From assembly GCA_947630345.1 (NCBI GenBank), contig CANRHF010000038.1, positions 1 to 13,010 of the forward strand: 13,010 nt of DNA. Direction: 5' to 3'. Position numbers and translations under genes: made by a program. The stretch comes from an uncultured Oscillospiraceae bacterium. GTDB taxonomy: Bacteria > Bacillota > Clostridia > Oscillospirales > Oscillospiraceae. The notes under the pieces are model-generated. The model was not told where the DNA came from. It did not search any database and worked only from the letters and a program-made list of their open reading frames with translations. Shown one piece after another: positions 1-7,737 of the stretch. Within the stretch, counting starts at the first letter, position 1, and each line of letters starts with the position of its first letter.

Positions 1-103
1 GCCGGGGGCCCTACTTTCTTGCTCCTGCAAGAAAGTAGGCAAAGAACAGGCTTAAGGGGGCGCTTCGAGCAAAGGCGCCCCCCTTAAGAATCCCCCCGCC
101 GCT
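1..103 (+). repeat. Left inverted end (two hairpins)
   Basis: The left end begins GCCGGGGGCC. Hairpin A (10-39) has a 13-bp stem around loop TCCT (23-26). Hairpin B (51-88) pairs CTTAAGGGGGCGC with GCGCCCCCCTTAAG, with one bulged base. The sequence is roughly 80% identical, by eye, to the reverse complement of 405-512. Where the copies differ inside the stems, both sides change together, so base pairing is kept. Confidence 0.75.
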
Positions 104-404
104 CCCCGGTAGTGCATAAAAGCGGAGAAGGTATGTGGGCTTACGACTTTTTAACGTAAGTATGCAAAATTTTAGGTGCAGCGTGAAAAATGGTGCGCTG
201 CGTTGACAGTTGCACTGCCAGCAATTGGTGCTTGCACCCGAATAGAAGTAGAAGACTTGCTAAAACTCCACTGCACCGATTAAGAAACTCCGCTAGTAAA
301 ACTTATCAATCAGCGCTTAGCAAAATTTGGAACGCTGCATGGAAGGTTTCGTACATTCACGGTAGACGGGCCGTAGGCCACCTCCATATTTCCCCCAGCG
401 CCTC

Positions 405-512
405 TGGCGAGGCGGCGGGGGATTCCAAAGGGGGCGCCTTTGCTCGAAGCGCCCCTTTGGTCGGCTTCTTTGCTTACTTTCTTGCCGAAACAAGAAAGTA
501 AGGCCCCCGGCA
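405..512 (-). repeat. Right inverted end (two hairpins)
   Basis: Read on the minus strand, this matches the left end in order: the GCCGGGGGCC start, hairpin A' (473-502, 12-bp stem), hairpin B' (425-460), then a C-rich run. Hairpin B' keeps the loop region CTTCGAGCAAAG found in the left copy, but its outer stem is CCAAAG/CTTTGG instead of CTTAAG/CTTAAG. Confidence 0.75.
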
Positions 513-562
513 GGGGTCGGGGGAGCAGTGCCGAAAAGGGAAGCACCGAAATAAGAAGGTTA

Positions 563-584
563 GCAGGAGCATTTCTGCTCCTGC
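563..584 (-). terminator. Intrinsic terminator of glyS
   Basis: A perfect 9-bp stem (563-571 with 576-584) lies 30 bp past the glyS stop. On the minus strand its loop is GAAA, a stable GNRA tetraloop. It is followed on that strand by a T-rich but interrupted tract (TAACCTTCTTATTT). There is no T tract on the plus-strand side, so it should act on glyS transcripts. Confidence 0.65.
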
Positions 585-613
585 CTGAAAAGGAAGATTC
601 TTTTAGTTCTGTA

Positions 614-2041
614 TCAGAACCCGCACTTCTGCTCGATATAGTCCTTCAGCTCCGCGATGGGAATGCGGACCTGCTCCATGGTGTCCCGGTCCCGGACGGT
701 GACACAGTTGTCCGCCGGGGTCGTCTCGTCGCCCACGGTCTGGAAGTCCACCGTCACGCACAGAGGCGTGCCGATCTCGTCCTGCCGGCGGTAGCGCTTG
801 CCGATGGAGCCGGAGTCGTCGAAGTCCACCATGAAGTCCTTCTGCAATGCCCGGTAGATCTCCTCGGCCTTGCCGGAGAGCTTCTTGGACAGGGGCAGCA
901 CCGCCGCCTTGAAGGGCGCCAGGTAGGGGTGCAGATGCAGCACCGTGCGGATATCCGGGTTGCCCTTCTTGTCCTGGCCCACCACTTCCTCGTCGTAAGC
1001 CTCGCACAGAAAGGCCAGCGCCACCCGGTCGCAGCCCAGGCTGGGCTCGATGACGTAGGGGATATAGTGCTCCCCGGTCTCCTGGTCGAAGTAGTCCAGG
1101 CTCTTGCCGGAGGCCTCCTGATGGCGGCCCAGGTCGTAGTCCGTCCGGTCCGCGATGCCCCACAGCTCGCCCCAGCCGCTGCCGAAGGGGAACTGATACT
1201 CGATGTCCGTGGTGGCCCGGGAGTAGAAGGCCAGCTCCGCCGGCTCATGGTCCCGCAGCCGCAGGCTCTCCTCATGGATGCCCAGGCTCAGAAGCCAATT
1301 CTTGCAGAAGTCCTTCCAATAGCCGAACCACTCCAGGTCCGTGCCGGGCTTGCAGAAGAACTCGCACTCCATCTGCTCAAACTCCCGGATGCGGAAGATG
1401 AAGTTGCCCGGGGTGATCTCGTTGCGGAAGGCCTTGCCCACCTGGCACACGCCGAAGGGCAGCTTCCGCCGGGTGGTGCGCTGGATGTTGGGGAAGTTGA
1501 CGAAGATGCCCTGGGCGGTCTCCGGCCGGAGGTAGACTGTGGAGGCGGTGTCCTCGGTGACGCCGATCTGGGTCTTGAACATCAGATTGAACTTCCGGAT
1601 GGGGGTAAAGCTGTGCTTGCCGCAGACGGGGCAGACCACGTCCTCGTGCTCGGCGATATAGGCGTCCATCTCCTCGAAGCTCATGGCGTCCACGTTCACG
1701 TCCTTGCCGCTCTCGCTGTCGCCGATGAGCTTATCCGCCCGCTGCCGGGCGCCGCAGCCCCGGCAGTCCACCAGGGGGTCGGAGAAATTGCCCACATGGC
1801 CGGTAGTGACCCAGGTCTGGGGATTCATCAGGATCGCCGCGTCCAGGCCCACGTTGTAGGGCGACTCCTGGACGAATTTTTTCAGCCAGGCCTTTTTCAC
1901 GTTGTTCTTGAACTCCACGCCCAGGGGGCCAAAGTCCCAGGCGTTGGCCAGGCCGCCGTAGATCTCCGAGCCGGGGTAGACATAGCCCCGCCCCTTGCAC
2001 AGGTTCACGATCATATCCAGTGTTTTTTCGCTGTTTTTCAT
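614..2041 (-). CDS. glyS: Glycyl-tRNA synthetase, dimeric single-chain type
   Basis: This cytoplasmic class II aminoacyl-tRNA synthetase charges tRNA-Gly with glycine using ATP. The 475-residue length fits the homodimeric Bacillus/archaeal type rather than the alpha2-beta2 enzyme. Visible class II marks are motif 2 FRNE (205-208) within the FRNEITPGNFIF segment, the glycine-pocket segment LRPETAQGIF (171-180), and motif 3 GCDR (336-339). Two CXXC pairs, C93/C96 and C137/C140, suggest a zinc-binding insertion. The C-terminal ~110 residues match the anticodon-binding domain (DDSGSIGKRYRRQDEIG). The ATG is chosen because GGAGG lies 6 bases upstream on the minus strand. It sits 49 bp downstream of plsC on the same strand and has no recognisable T-box leader, so it may be co-transcribed with plsC. 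A hairpin terminator follows. Confidence 0.97.
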   Translation of the reverse strand: MKNSEKTLDMIVNLCKGRGYVYPGSEIYGGLANAWDFGPLGVEFKNNVKKAWLKKFVQESPYNVGLDAAILMNPQTWVTTGHVGNFSDPLVDCRGCGARQRADKLIGDSESGKDVNVDAMSFEEMDAYIAEHEDVVCPVCGKHSFTPIRKFNLMFKTQIGVTEDTASTVYLRPETAQGIFVNFPNIQRTTRRKLPFGVCQVGKAFRNEITPGNFIFRIREFEQMECEFFCKPGTDLEWFGYWKDFCKNWLLSLGIHEESLRLRDHEPAELAFYSRATTDIEYQFPFGSGWGELWGIADRTDYDLGRHQEASGKSLDYFDQETGEHYIPYVIEPSLGCDRVALAFLCEAYDEEVVGQDKKGNPDIRTVLHLHPYLAPFKAAVLPLSKKLSGKAEEIYRALQKDFMVDFDDSGSIGKRYRRQDEIGTPLCVTVDFQTVGDETTPADNCVTVRDRDTMEQVRIPIAELKDYIEQKCGF

Positions 2042-2090
2042 AGTTGTCCTCCAATTTGATACTCCGGCGCCGGGCCGGGGATGGGTATGC

Positions 2091-2924
2091 TTATTCCGCC
2101 GCCACCAGCTCCGGGCCCAGGTCCTCCGCCATCAGGGTATGGACCCGCTCCCCCACCTCCACGGCGGTGACGCCCTTGAGCTCCTCCGGCGGGATCACCG
2201 CCACCAGGTGGAACCGCACCTTCGTGGGCCGCAGACGGGAAATATTGTGGTACACGTTCTGGGTGTTCTGGATCGTGCAGACCACGATGGGCACGTTGGC
2301 CTTCTGGGCGATTTTGAACACGCCGCTGCGGAAGCGGTGGAGCTTCCCGTCCAGGCTGGTGTAGCCCTCCGGGAAGACGCAGATGGAGGCCTTGTCCTCC
2401 TTGATGATCTTGATGCACTTGAGGATGGTTTTCAGGGCCTCCCGGTCGTTCTCCCGGTTGATCATCTGACACAAAATCTTGTGCATCAGTTTGCCCACCA
2501 CGAACATGCTGGAATTTTCCCACTTGGAGATGAAGGCCAGCTGGGCGTGGGGCAGCTTCGCCAGCAGCAGCACCGGGTCCAGGATGTGCAGGTGGTTGCA
2601 CACCAGCAGGAACCGGCCGGATTTCGGGAGCTGTTCCAGGCCCTTGGACTCGATCCGCATGAAAAGGATCTGGGTGATGGCCTCGGCGTAGAGGTTTGTC
2701 ACCCTCCGGTAGAAGGGGTCGTCCTCCTCCTGGGGCACGTCCATGTTCACCCTGGCGCAGAGAATCAGCAGAAATAGGAAGGCGATCAGCGCCAGCACCA
2801 AAAAAGTCCCCAAAAAGCCCACCGGCAGCAGCCAGAGCCATCCCAGCGACGAAAAGCCCCCCGCCAGGGCGCAGATGGCCAGCGCCGCCAGGGCGGAAAG
2901 CAGGGCGATCCCCTTAATCAGCAT
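2091..2924 (-). CDS. plsC: 1-acyl-sn-glycerol-3-phosphate acyltransferase (PlsC family)
   Basis: This is a membrane-bound acyltransferase that adds the second acyl chain to lysophosphatidic acid to give phosphatidic acid, the central phospholipid precursor. The 277-residue protein has two hydrophobic stretches in its first 57 residues, probably membrane anchors. The catalytic NHxxxxD motif is at N110-H111-D116. INREND (155-160) fits the second family motif and FPEG (184-187) the glycerolphosphate-binding motif, here FPEGYTS instead of the usual FPEGTRS. VPIVV near residue 213 fits the fourth motif. AAGGAGG lies 7 bases before the ATG. It is transcribed divergently from an acyl-CoA ligase gene, which may supply or recycle its acyl donors. 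Acyl chain and exact lysophospholipid preference cannot be told from sequence. Confidence 0.92.
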   Translation of the reverse strand: MLIKGIALLSALAALAICALAGGFSSLGWLWLLPVGFLGTFLVLALIAFLFLLILCARVNMDVPQEEDDPFYRRVTNLYAEAITQILFMRIESKGLEQLPKSGRFLLVCNHLHILDPVLLLAKLPHAQLAFISKWENSSMFVVGKLMHKILCQMINRENDREALKTILKCIKIIKEDKASICVFPEGYTSLDGKLHRFRSGVFKIAQKANVPIVVCTIQNTQNVYHNISRLRPTKVRFHLVAVIPPEELKGVTAVEVGERVHTLMAEDLGPELVAAE

Positions 2925-2955
2925 GGCAAGTCCTCCTTGGGCGGTTGTTTCCTAC

Positions 2956-2984
2956 ATTATACGCCACCCGGCCCCGGGAAACAA
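2956..2984 (-). promoter_or_regulatory. Sigma-A promoter for plsC(-glyS)
   Basis: Minus strand: -35 TTGTTT (2979-2984), 17-bp spacer and a perfect -10 TATAAT (2956-2961). The -10 lies 31 bp upstream of the plsC start codon and just upstream of its AAGGAGG. The spacer is very GC-rich. Confidence 0.75.
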
Positions 2985-3015
2985 GCCTTTTTTCCAGCAT
3001 TTTTTTCGTGAGGGG

Positions 3016-3044
3016 TGGAAATTTCTCCCGAGGCCTGTTATAAT
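3016..3044 (+). promoter_or_regulatory. Sigma-A promoter for the acyl-CoA ligase operon
   Basis: Plus strand: -35 TGGAAA (3016-3021, 4 of 6 to consensus), 17-bp spacer and a perfect -10 TATAAT (3039-3044). The -10 is 37 bp ahead of the start codon. This promoter and the plsC promoter lie back to back about 30 bp apart, so one regulator bound between them could affect both. Confidence 0.75.
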
Positions 3045-3081
3045 AAAGGAAAAATGTCTTCCACGAAAGGATGAATCCCCT

Positions 3082-4782
3082 ATGGGCCTGTCCGCCAACG
3101 CTCCCTGGCTGGCATTCTACGGAAATACGCCGGCTTCCCTGGACTACCCCTCCAAAACCATGTATCAGCTGGTGCGGGAGACCGCCCAGCGCCATCCCCA
3201 ACTGACCGCCTACCTCTTTTTCGGAAAGGCCACCCGCTACGACGCCTTTGTGAAAAAAATCGAAGCCGCCGCAAGGGGACTGTACCATCTGGGCATCCGC
3301 AAGGGCGACCGGGTGACCATCTGTATGCCCAACACGCCCCAGGCCCTGGCCTGCTTTTACGGGCTCAACCGCATCGGCGCGGTGCCCAATATGATCCACC
3401 CCCTCTCCGCCGTCCAGGAGATCGACTTTTTCCTAAAGGTCTCCCACAGCAAGGCCATTCTCACCCTGGACCAGTTCTACGGCAAAGTGGCCCAGGTGGC
3501 GGGGGAGGAGGTAACCATCCTGATCGCCAAAATCGCCGACGAGCTGCCCTTCCCCCTGAACGCCGCCTACCCCCTGACCAAGGGCGGCCGGGCCATCCCC
3601 AAGCTCCCCAAATCCGGGTATCTGCTCTGGACGGACATGGTGGCCGCCGGGAAGAACGAGACCCTGCCTCCTGACGACGGGGAGGCGGAAGACTGCGGCG
3701 CCATTCTCTACTCCGGCGGCACCACCGGCACCACCAAGGGCATTCGGCTGTCCAACCTCAATTTCAACGCCCTGGCCCTGCAAACCATCGCCGCCTCGGG
3801 GCTGGTGAGCATCACGGGGATGAAAATGCTGTCCATCATGCCGATCTTCCACGGCTTCGGCCTGGGCATCGGCATCCACACCGCCCTGGTGGGCGGCGGC
3901 ACCTGCATTCTGGTGCCCCAGTTCAGCGTGCAGATCTACGCCGAGATCCTCAAAAAGCAAAAGCCCAATCTGGTCCCCGGGGTGCCCACCCTGTTCGAGG
4001 CCCTTCTGCGGGCGGAGGGGCTGGAGGGGCTGGACCTGAGCTTCCTCAAGGGCATCTTCTCCGGCGGGGACTCCCTCTCCCCCGAGCTGAAGCGGAAGGT
4101 GGACCGGTTCCTGCGGGAGCACAACTGCTCCGAGCAAATTCGGGAGGGCTACGGCACCACCGAGTGCGTCACCGCCTCCTGCCTGACCCCCAAGGACTAT
4201 GCCCGCCCCGGCTCTATTGGAGTTCCCTTCCCCGATACCTATTATAAAATCGTCACCCCCGGCACCGACCGGGAGCTGCCGCCCAACGCCGAGGGGGAGA
4301 TCTGTCTCTCCGGCCCCACGGTAATGCTGGGCTACCTGGACAATTACGAGGAGACGGTCCAGGTCCTCCGGCGGCACTACGACGGGCGGCTCTGGCTCCA
4401 TACCGGCGACCTGGGGTACATGGACCAGGACGGCTTCCTCTATTTCCGCCAGCGGATCAAGCGGATGATCGTCACCTCCGGCTACAATGTCTACCCCTCC
4501 CAGCTGGAAAATATTCTGGATGGCCATGAGAAGGTGCTGCTCTCCTGCGTCATCGGCGTCAAGGACTCCTACCGGGGCCAGCGGGTCCGGGCCTACATCG
4601 TCCCCGCCCCCGGCGTGACCCCCAGCAAGGCCCTGGAGGAGGAAATTCTGGCCTACTGCCGGGAGCGGATCGCCAAGTACGCCATGCCCCGGGAGCTGGT
4701 CTTCCGGGAGGAGCTGCCCAAGACCCTGGTGGGCAAGGTGGCCTACCGGGTGCTGGAGGAGGAAGCGGAGGGCGAAGGGTGA
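3082..4782 (+). CDS. Fatty acyl-CoA synthetase / acyl-AMP ligase (ANL superfamily)
   Basis: This adenylate-forming ligase activates a carboxylic acid, most likely a fatty acid, with ATP and passes it to CoA. The 566-residue protein carries the phosphate-binding loop YSGGTTGTTKG (210-220), YGTTE (357-361), HTGD (440-443, with the ATP-ribose aspartate), the hinge segment around RIKRMI and GYNVYP (458 onward), and the catalytic C-terminal lysine in GKVAYR (K552). All are intact, so it should be active. The start at 3082 follows AAAGGA by 10 bases and falls after the promoter. An upstream in-frame extension would run through plsC and the promoter, so I reject it. Its last bases overlap the next gene by 4 bp, implying translational coupling. 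Medium- or long-chain fatty acids are the likeliest substrates, by neighbourhood with plsC. Aromatic or other acids cannot be excluded. Confidence 0.9.
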   Translation: MGLSANAPWLAFYGNTPASLDYPSKTMYQLVRETAQRHPQLTAYLFFGKATRYDAFVKKIEAAARGLYHLGIRKGDRVTICMPNTPQALACFYGLNRIGAVPNMIHPLSAVQEIDFFLKVSHSKAILTLDQFYGKVAQVAGEEVTILIAKIADELPFPLNAAYPLTKGGRAIPKLPKSGYLLWTDMVAAGKNETLPPDDGEAEDCGAILYSGGTTGTTKGIRLSNLNFNALALQTIAASGLVSITGMKMLSIMPIFHGFGLGIGIHTALVGGGTCILVPQFSVQIYAEILKKQKPNLVPGVPTLFEALLRAEGLEGLDLSFLKGIFSGGDSLSPELKRKVDRFLREHNCSEQIREGYGTTECVTASCLTPKDYARPGSIGVPFPDTYYKIVTPGTDRELPPNAEGEICLSGPTVMLGYLDNYEETVQVLRRHYDGRLWLHTGDLGYMDQDGFLYFRQRIKRMIVTSGYNVYPSQLENILDGHEKVLLSCVIGVKDSYRGQRVRAYIVPAPGVTPSKALEEEILAYCRERIAKYAMPRELVFREELPKTLVGKVAYRVLEEEAEGEG

Positions 4783-5483
4783 AGAACCGGATCTGGGAGC
4801 TGGACGCCTTCCGGGGCGTGTGCATCCTCGGTATGATCGCGGTGCATTTGGTCTATGATCTGGTGGACCTGTTCCATCTGGTGCGGTGGACCTATCCCCC
4901 CGCCTTTCTGCTGGTGCAGAGCGCCGGGGGTGCCCTGTTTCTCCTGCTCTCCGGCCTGTGCGCCACCCTGGGCTCCCATCCGGTGCGCCGGGGCCTGACG
5001 GTCTTCGCCGCCGGGCTGGTGGTCACCGCCGTCACCGGCGGGATGTATCTTCTGCGCCTGTCCGACGCAAGCATCGTGATCGGCTTTGGGGTCCTCCACT
5101 GCCTGGGGCTGTGCATGCTGCTCTGGCCGGTGTTCCGCCGGTGCCCAAACTTATTGCTTGCCCTGCTGGCCGCCGGGTTCATCGTTCTGGGGTGGTATCT
5201 CCGGGGCGTCCGGGCGGACTTTCCCTGGCTGGTCCCCCTGGGCGTGACCTACCCGGGCTTTGCCACAGTGGACTATTTTCCTTTGTTTCCCAATTTGGGC
5301 TATTTCCTGGCCGGCTCCCTGCTGGGCAGGACCCTCTACCGGGAGAAGACCTCCCTGTTTCCGAAAATCGACGGCAACCGGGGCCTGGCCGGGGCGCTGT
5401 GCTGGTGCGGAAGAAATTCCCTGCTGATCTATCTGCTCCACCAGCCGGTACTCTGCCTTCTCCTCCTGCCCGCCGTTCTTTGA
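4779..5483 (+). CDS. DUF1624/HGSNAT-type membrane acyltransferase
   Basis: This 234-residue protein is almost entirely membrane helices (about 6-7). The N-terminal RIWELDAFRGVCILGM followed by AVHLVYDL is the signature of the DUF1624 / heparan-alpha-glucosaminide N-acetyltransferase catalytic family, whose conserved His lies in the first helix. The later FPLFPNLGYFLAGSLLGR segment is also typical. Family members are thought to move acyl groups across or onto substrates at the membrane; the bacterial substrates are mostly unknown. It starts at GTG, sharing GTGA with the stop of the ligase gene, with purine-rich GGAGG-like sequence upstream. Coupling to an acyl-CoA ligase suggests it may use the ligase product as acyl donor, which is inference. 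Confidence 0.82.
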   Translation: MKNRIWELDAFRGVCILGMIAVHLVYDLVDLFHLVRWTYPPAFLLVQSAGGALFLLLSGLCATLGSHPVRRGLTVFAAGLVVTAVTGGMYLLRLSDASIVIGFGVLHCLGLCMLLWPVFRRCPNLLLALLAAGFIVLGWYLRGVRADFPWLVPLGVTYPGFATVDYFPLFPNLGYFLAGSLLGRTLYREKTSLFPKIDGNRGLAGALCWCGRNSLLIYLLHQPVLCLLLLPAVL

Positions 5484-5507
5484 TTCTGTTTTTATGGAGG
5501 CGATGCT

Positions 5508-6242
5508 ATGAAGCTGCGTATCAAGCCTGGGAATATTCCCGTCTTTGCCCTGTGCGCCGGGGTACTGGGCCTGGGCCTGCGGCTCCTCCAATTTCAAGTC
5601 GGCATTGACGAAAAGGGGCTGCTGATCACCTGGCATCCCCTGAGTGTGATCGTGCTGCTGCTGACCGGCCTGGTCTTCGGCTGGATGCTCTACAGCGTCT
5701 GGCCCATGTCCCAGGCGGTGCGGTACACCCAGATCTTCCCCCGCTCTCTGCCGGCCGCTCTGGGGACCGTGGTGGGGGCCGTGGGCGTTGTGTGCTACAG
5801 CGTGGAGCTGGTGCTGCCAATGACCGACTGGTATTTTTGGGTGGAGATGGCCTCCAGCCTGCTGGCGGCGGGCTGCATGGTCTTCCTGGCTTTTCAGCGG
5901 GCCAAGGGCCGCCAAGCCAATATCTGGGCCTGGATGGGCGTGAGCCTCTTTTTCCTGCTCCACCTGGTGGGGTGCTGCCGGCTGTGGTTCAACGCCACCC
6001 AGCTGGACAGCTATCTGTACCCGGTGCTGTCCTCCAGCTTCCTGACCCTGGCGGTGTACTACCGGGCGGCCATGTGCGACCAGGCGGTGGGCGTGCGGGG
6101 GTATCTGTTCTTCGGCTCCGCCGCCGCCTACTGCTGCCTGCTGAGCCTGGTGGGCTCGGAAAATCCCATCTTCTATGGGGCCATGCTGATCTGGATGGCA
6201 ACGGACCGCTGCCGCTTCCAGCCCCGAAAGGTCCCGGCATGA
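5508..6242 (+). CDS. Polytopic membrane protein of unknown function
   Basis: I do not recognise a family. The 244-residue protein is strongly hydrophobic with about seven predicted helices (roughly 10-28, 42-66, 83-105, 113-129, 139-158, 170-186, 197-222) and short loops. It is rich in Cys and Trp and ends in a basic tail (CRFQPRKVPA). There is no obvious signal peptide, transport motif or nucleotide-binding site. TGGAGG lies 7 bases upstream of the ATG. It begins 24 bp after the DUF1624 gene and overlaps cca by 4 bp (ATGA), so it belongs to the operon. Seven short helices with small loops recall membrane sensors or chaperones, but I assign no role. Confidence 0.85.
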   Translation: MKLRIKPGNIPVFALCAGVLGLGLRLLQFQVGIDEKGLLITWHPLSVIVLLLTGLVFGWMLYSVWPMSQAVRYTQIFPRSLPAALGTVVGAVGVVCYSVELVLPMTDWYFWVEMASSLLAAGCMVFLAFQRAKGRQANIWAWMGVSLFFLLHLVGCCRLWFNATQLDSYLYPVLSSSFLTLAVYYRAAMCDQAVGVRGYLFFGSAAAYCCLLSLVGSENPIFYGAMLIWMATDRCRFQPRKVPA

Positions 6243-7579
6243 GTATCGGTCTGACCCTTCCGCCCCATGTCCAGGGCTGTCTGGACGCCCTGGAGGCGGC
6301 GGGATTCGAGAGCTACGCCGTGGGCGGCTGCGTCCGAGACGCGCTGCTGGGCCGTGGGCCCCAGGATTACGATCTGTGTACCGCCGCGCCGCCCCAGGAC
6401 ATCAAGCGGGTGTTCTCTGGGGAAAGGCTGGTGCTTGCGGGAGAAAAGCACGGCACCGTGGGGGTGATCACCTCCGGCGGGGTGGTGGAGATCACCGCCT
6501 TCCGGGCGGAGGGCACCTATTCCGACCGCCGCCACCCGGACCGGGTGGATTTCGTTCTGGAGGTGGAGCGGGATCTGGCAAGGCGGGATTTTACCGTCAA
6601 CGCCATGGCCTTCTCCCCCCTGCGGGGGCTGCGGGACCCCTTCGGCGGGGCCCGGGATCTGGAAAACCGGGTGCTGCGGGCCGTGGGAGACCCGGAGACC
6701 CGGTTCCGGGAGGATGCGCTGCGGATTTTGCGGGGGGTGCGGTTTACCGCCGCCCTGGACCTGACTCCGGAGGAACAGACTCGGCGGGCCATGCTGGAGC
6801 TGGCGCCGCTATTAGACTTCCTGGCCCGGGAACGGGTCTTTGAGGAGCTTTCCCGCTGCCTGCCCGCGCTGACCTGGCGGGAAATGCTGGATTTCGCCCC
6901 GATTTTCGCCGCGGCAGTGCCGGAGCTGGGGCCCACGGTGGGCTTTGACCAGCGCAGTCCCCACCACCGCTATTCTCTTTTTGAGCATATCGCCCGGGTC
7001 ACGGCTTCCCTGCCCCCCGAACCGGCCCTAAAATGGGCGGGACTGCTCCACGACATCGGCAAGCCCCCCGCCTTTACCCCGGACGCCACCGGCCGGGGCC
7101 ACTTCCCGGGCCACGCCGCCCTGGGGGCGGAGATGGCGGAGGCGGTGCTGCACCGTCTCCGGGCCCCCACAGCCCTGCGGGAGCGGGTGTGCCTGCTGAT
7201 TCGGGAGCACATGACCCCCCTGCCGCCGGACAAGCGAATTCTGCGCCGCCGGCTGGGAAAATTCGGCCCGGAGGCCACAAGCCAGATCCTAGCCCTTCAA
7301 CGGGCGGACTACGCCGGAAAGGGCACCCCCGAATCGGCGGATCTGGGGGAATTTGACCGGGTGGAGGCGCTGCTCCGGGAGATTCAGGAGGAGGAAAAAT
7401 GCCTCACCCTGAAAGATCTGCAAATAGGCGGGGACGATCTGCTGGCCCTGGGCTATCCCAAGAGCCGGAAACTAGGGGAAACGCTGGAAAAGCTCCTGGC
7501 CCTGGTCCAGGACGAGGCTGTTGAAAACCGCCGGGACGCCCTTTTGGCGGAAGCCCGGCGCATACTGGCGGAAAACTGA
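6239..7579 (+). CDS. cca: CCA tRNA nucleotidyltransferase (class II, with HD domain)
   Basis: This enzyme adds or repairs the 3'-terminal CCA of tRNAs without a nucleic-acid template, using CTP and ATP. The 446-residue protein has the class II nucleotidyltransferase core: GG (29-30), RD (33-34), and the metal-binding DYD (43-45). The RRDFTVNAM segment (115-123) and EDxLRILRGVRF (159-169) follow, the latter from the tRNA/nucleotide-selecting region. An HD-type segment follows (GLLHDIGKP, H271/D272) with a further HFPGHAALG match, so a phosphohydrolase activity on 2',3'-cyclic or phosphate ends is possible. The ATG at 6239 shares ATGA with the preceding stop. It is the last gene of the operon and ends just before a strong terminator. 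The link with lipid genes is positional only. Confidence 0.95.
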   Translation: MSIGLTLPPHVQGCLDALEAAGFESYAVGGCVRDALLGRGPQDYDLCTAAPPQDIKRVFSGERLVLAGEKHGTVGVITSGGVVEITAFRAEGTYSDRRHPDRVDFVLEVERDLARRDFTVNAMAFSPLRGLRDPFGGARDLENRVLRAVGDPETRFREDALRILRGVRFTAALDLTPEEQTRRAMLELAPLLDFLARERVFEELSRCLPALTWREMLDFAPIFAAAVPELGPTVGFDQRSPHHRYSLFEHIARVTASLPPEPALKWAGLLHDIGKPPAFTPDATGRGHFPGHAALGAEMAEAVLHRLRAPTALRERVCLLIREHMTPLPPDKRILRRRLGKFGPEATSQILALQRADYAGKGTPESADLGEFDRVEALLREIQEEEKCLTLKDLQIGGDDLLALGYPKSRKLGETLEKLLALVQDEAVENRRDALLAEARRILAEN

Positions 7580-7603
7580 GGAGCGCCACGCGCAAATAAC
7601 AAT

Positions 7604-7631
7604 ATCCCCAGTCCAAAAACTGGGGATTTTT
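7604..7631 (+). terminator. Intrinsic terminator after cca
   Basis: A perfect 9-bp stem ATCCCCAGT (7604-7612) with ACTGGGGAT (7619-7627), a 6-base loop CCAAAA, and a T tract through 7631. It lies 25 bp past the cca stop. It marks the left edge of the compositionally different block. The following 106 bp up to the acetyltransferase gene hold no clear promoter. Confidence 0.88.
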
Positions 7632-7737
7632 CACATCTTGCGCGGGCAAAACAACTTCAAAGAACCAGACGCCGAAGCCGGGGAACTGAACAATCAGTAA
7701 ATCAGCGTGGCAAATCGGCTTTTGCGGGGGAATAGCT

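Larger units (their letters stand above)
1..512. mobile_element. Non-coding element with inverted, hairpin-forming ends
   Basis: This gene-free stretch is bounded by two long inverted copies of the same sequence (about 1-103 and 405-512). The left copy may start before the window. The interior (about 104-404) is more AT-rich than the surroundings. It holds small stems such as 140-145 with 155-160 and 178-183 with 196-201, and I see no credible gene or transposase in it. Reading frames through it are short and run across the inverted ends, so I treat them as chance. The layout resembles a non-autonomous element or a REPIN-like pair of inverted REP units. The element nature is inferred; the inverted repeats are seen directly. 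From 513 to 613 I see only the glyS terminator. Confidence 0.5.

Noticed and set aside
190..501. Small plus-strand open frame in the first 500 bases
   Set aside because: It runs through the right inverted end and has no ribosome binding site or family-like features, so chance is more likely.
440..2059. 539-codon plus-strand open frame
   Set aside because: It is antisense to glyS, whose motifs are all intact; the frame is rich in Ala/Gly/Leu/Val repeats with no domain and begins inside the inverted-end element. GC-rich codon bias creates such shadows.
3433..4527. 364-codon minus-strand open frame
   Set aside because: Antisense shadow of the acyl-CoA ligase; low-complexity Gly/Ala/His/Gln content, no recognised motif or ribosome site.
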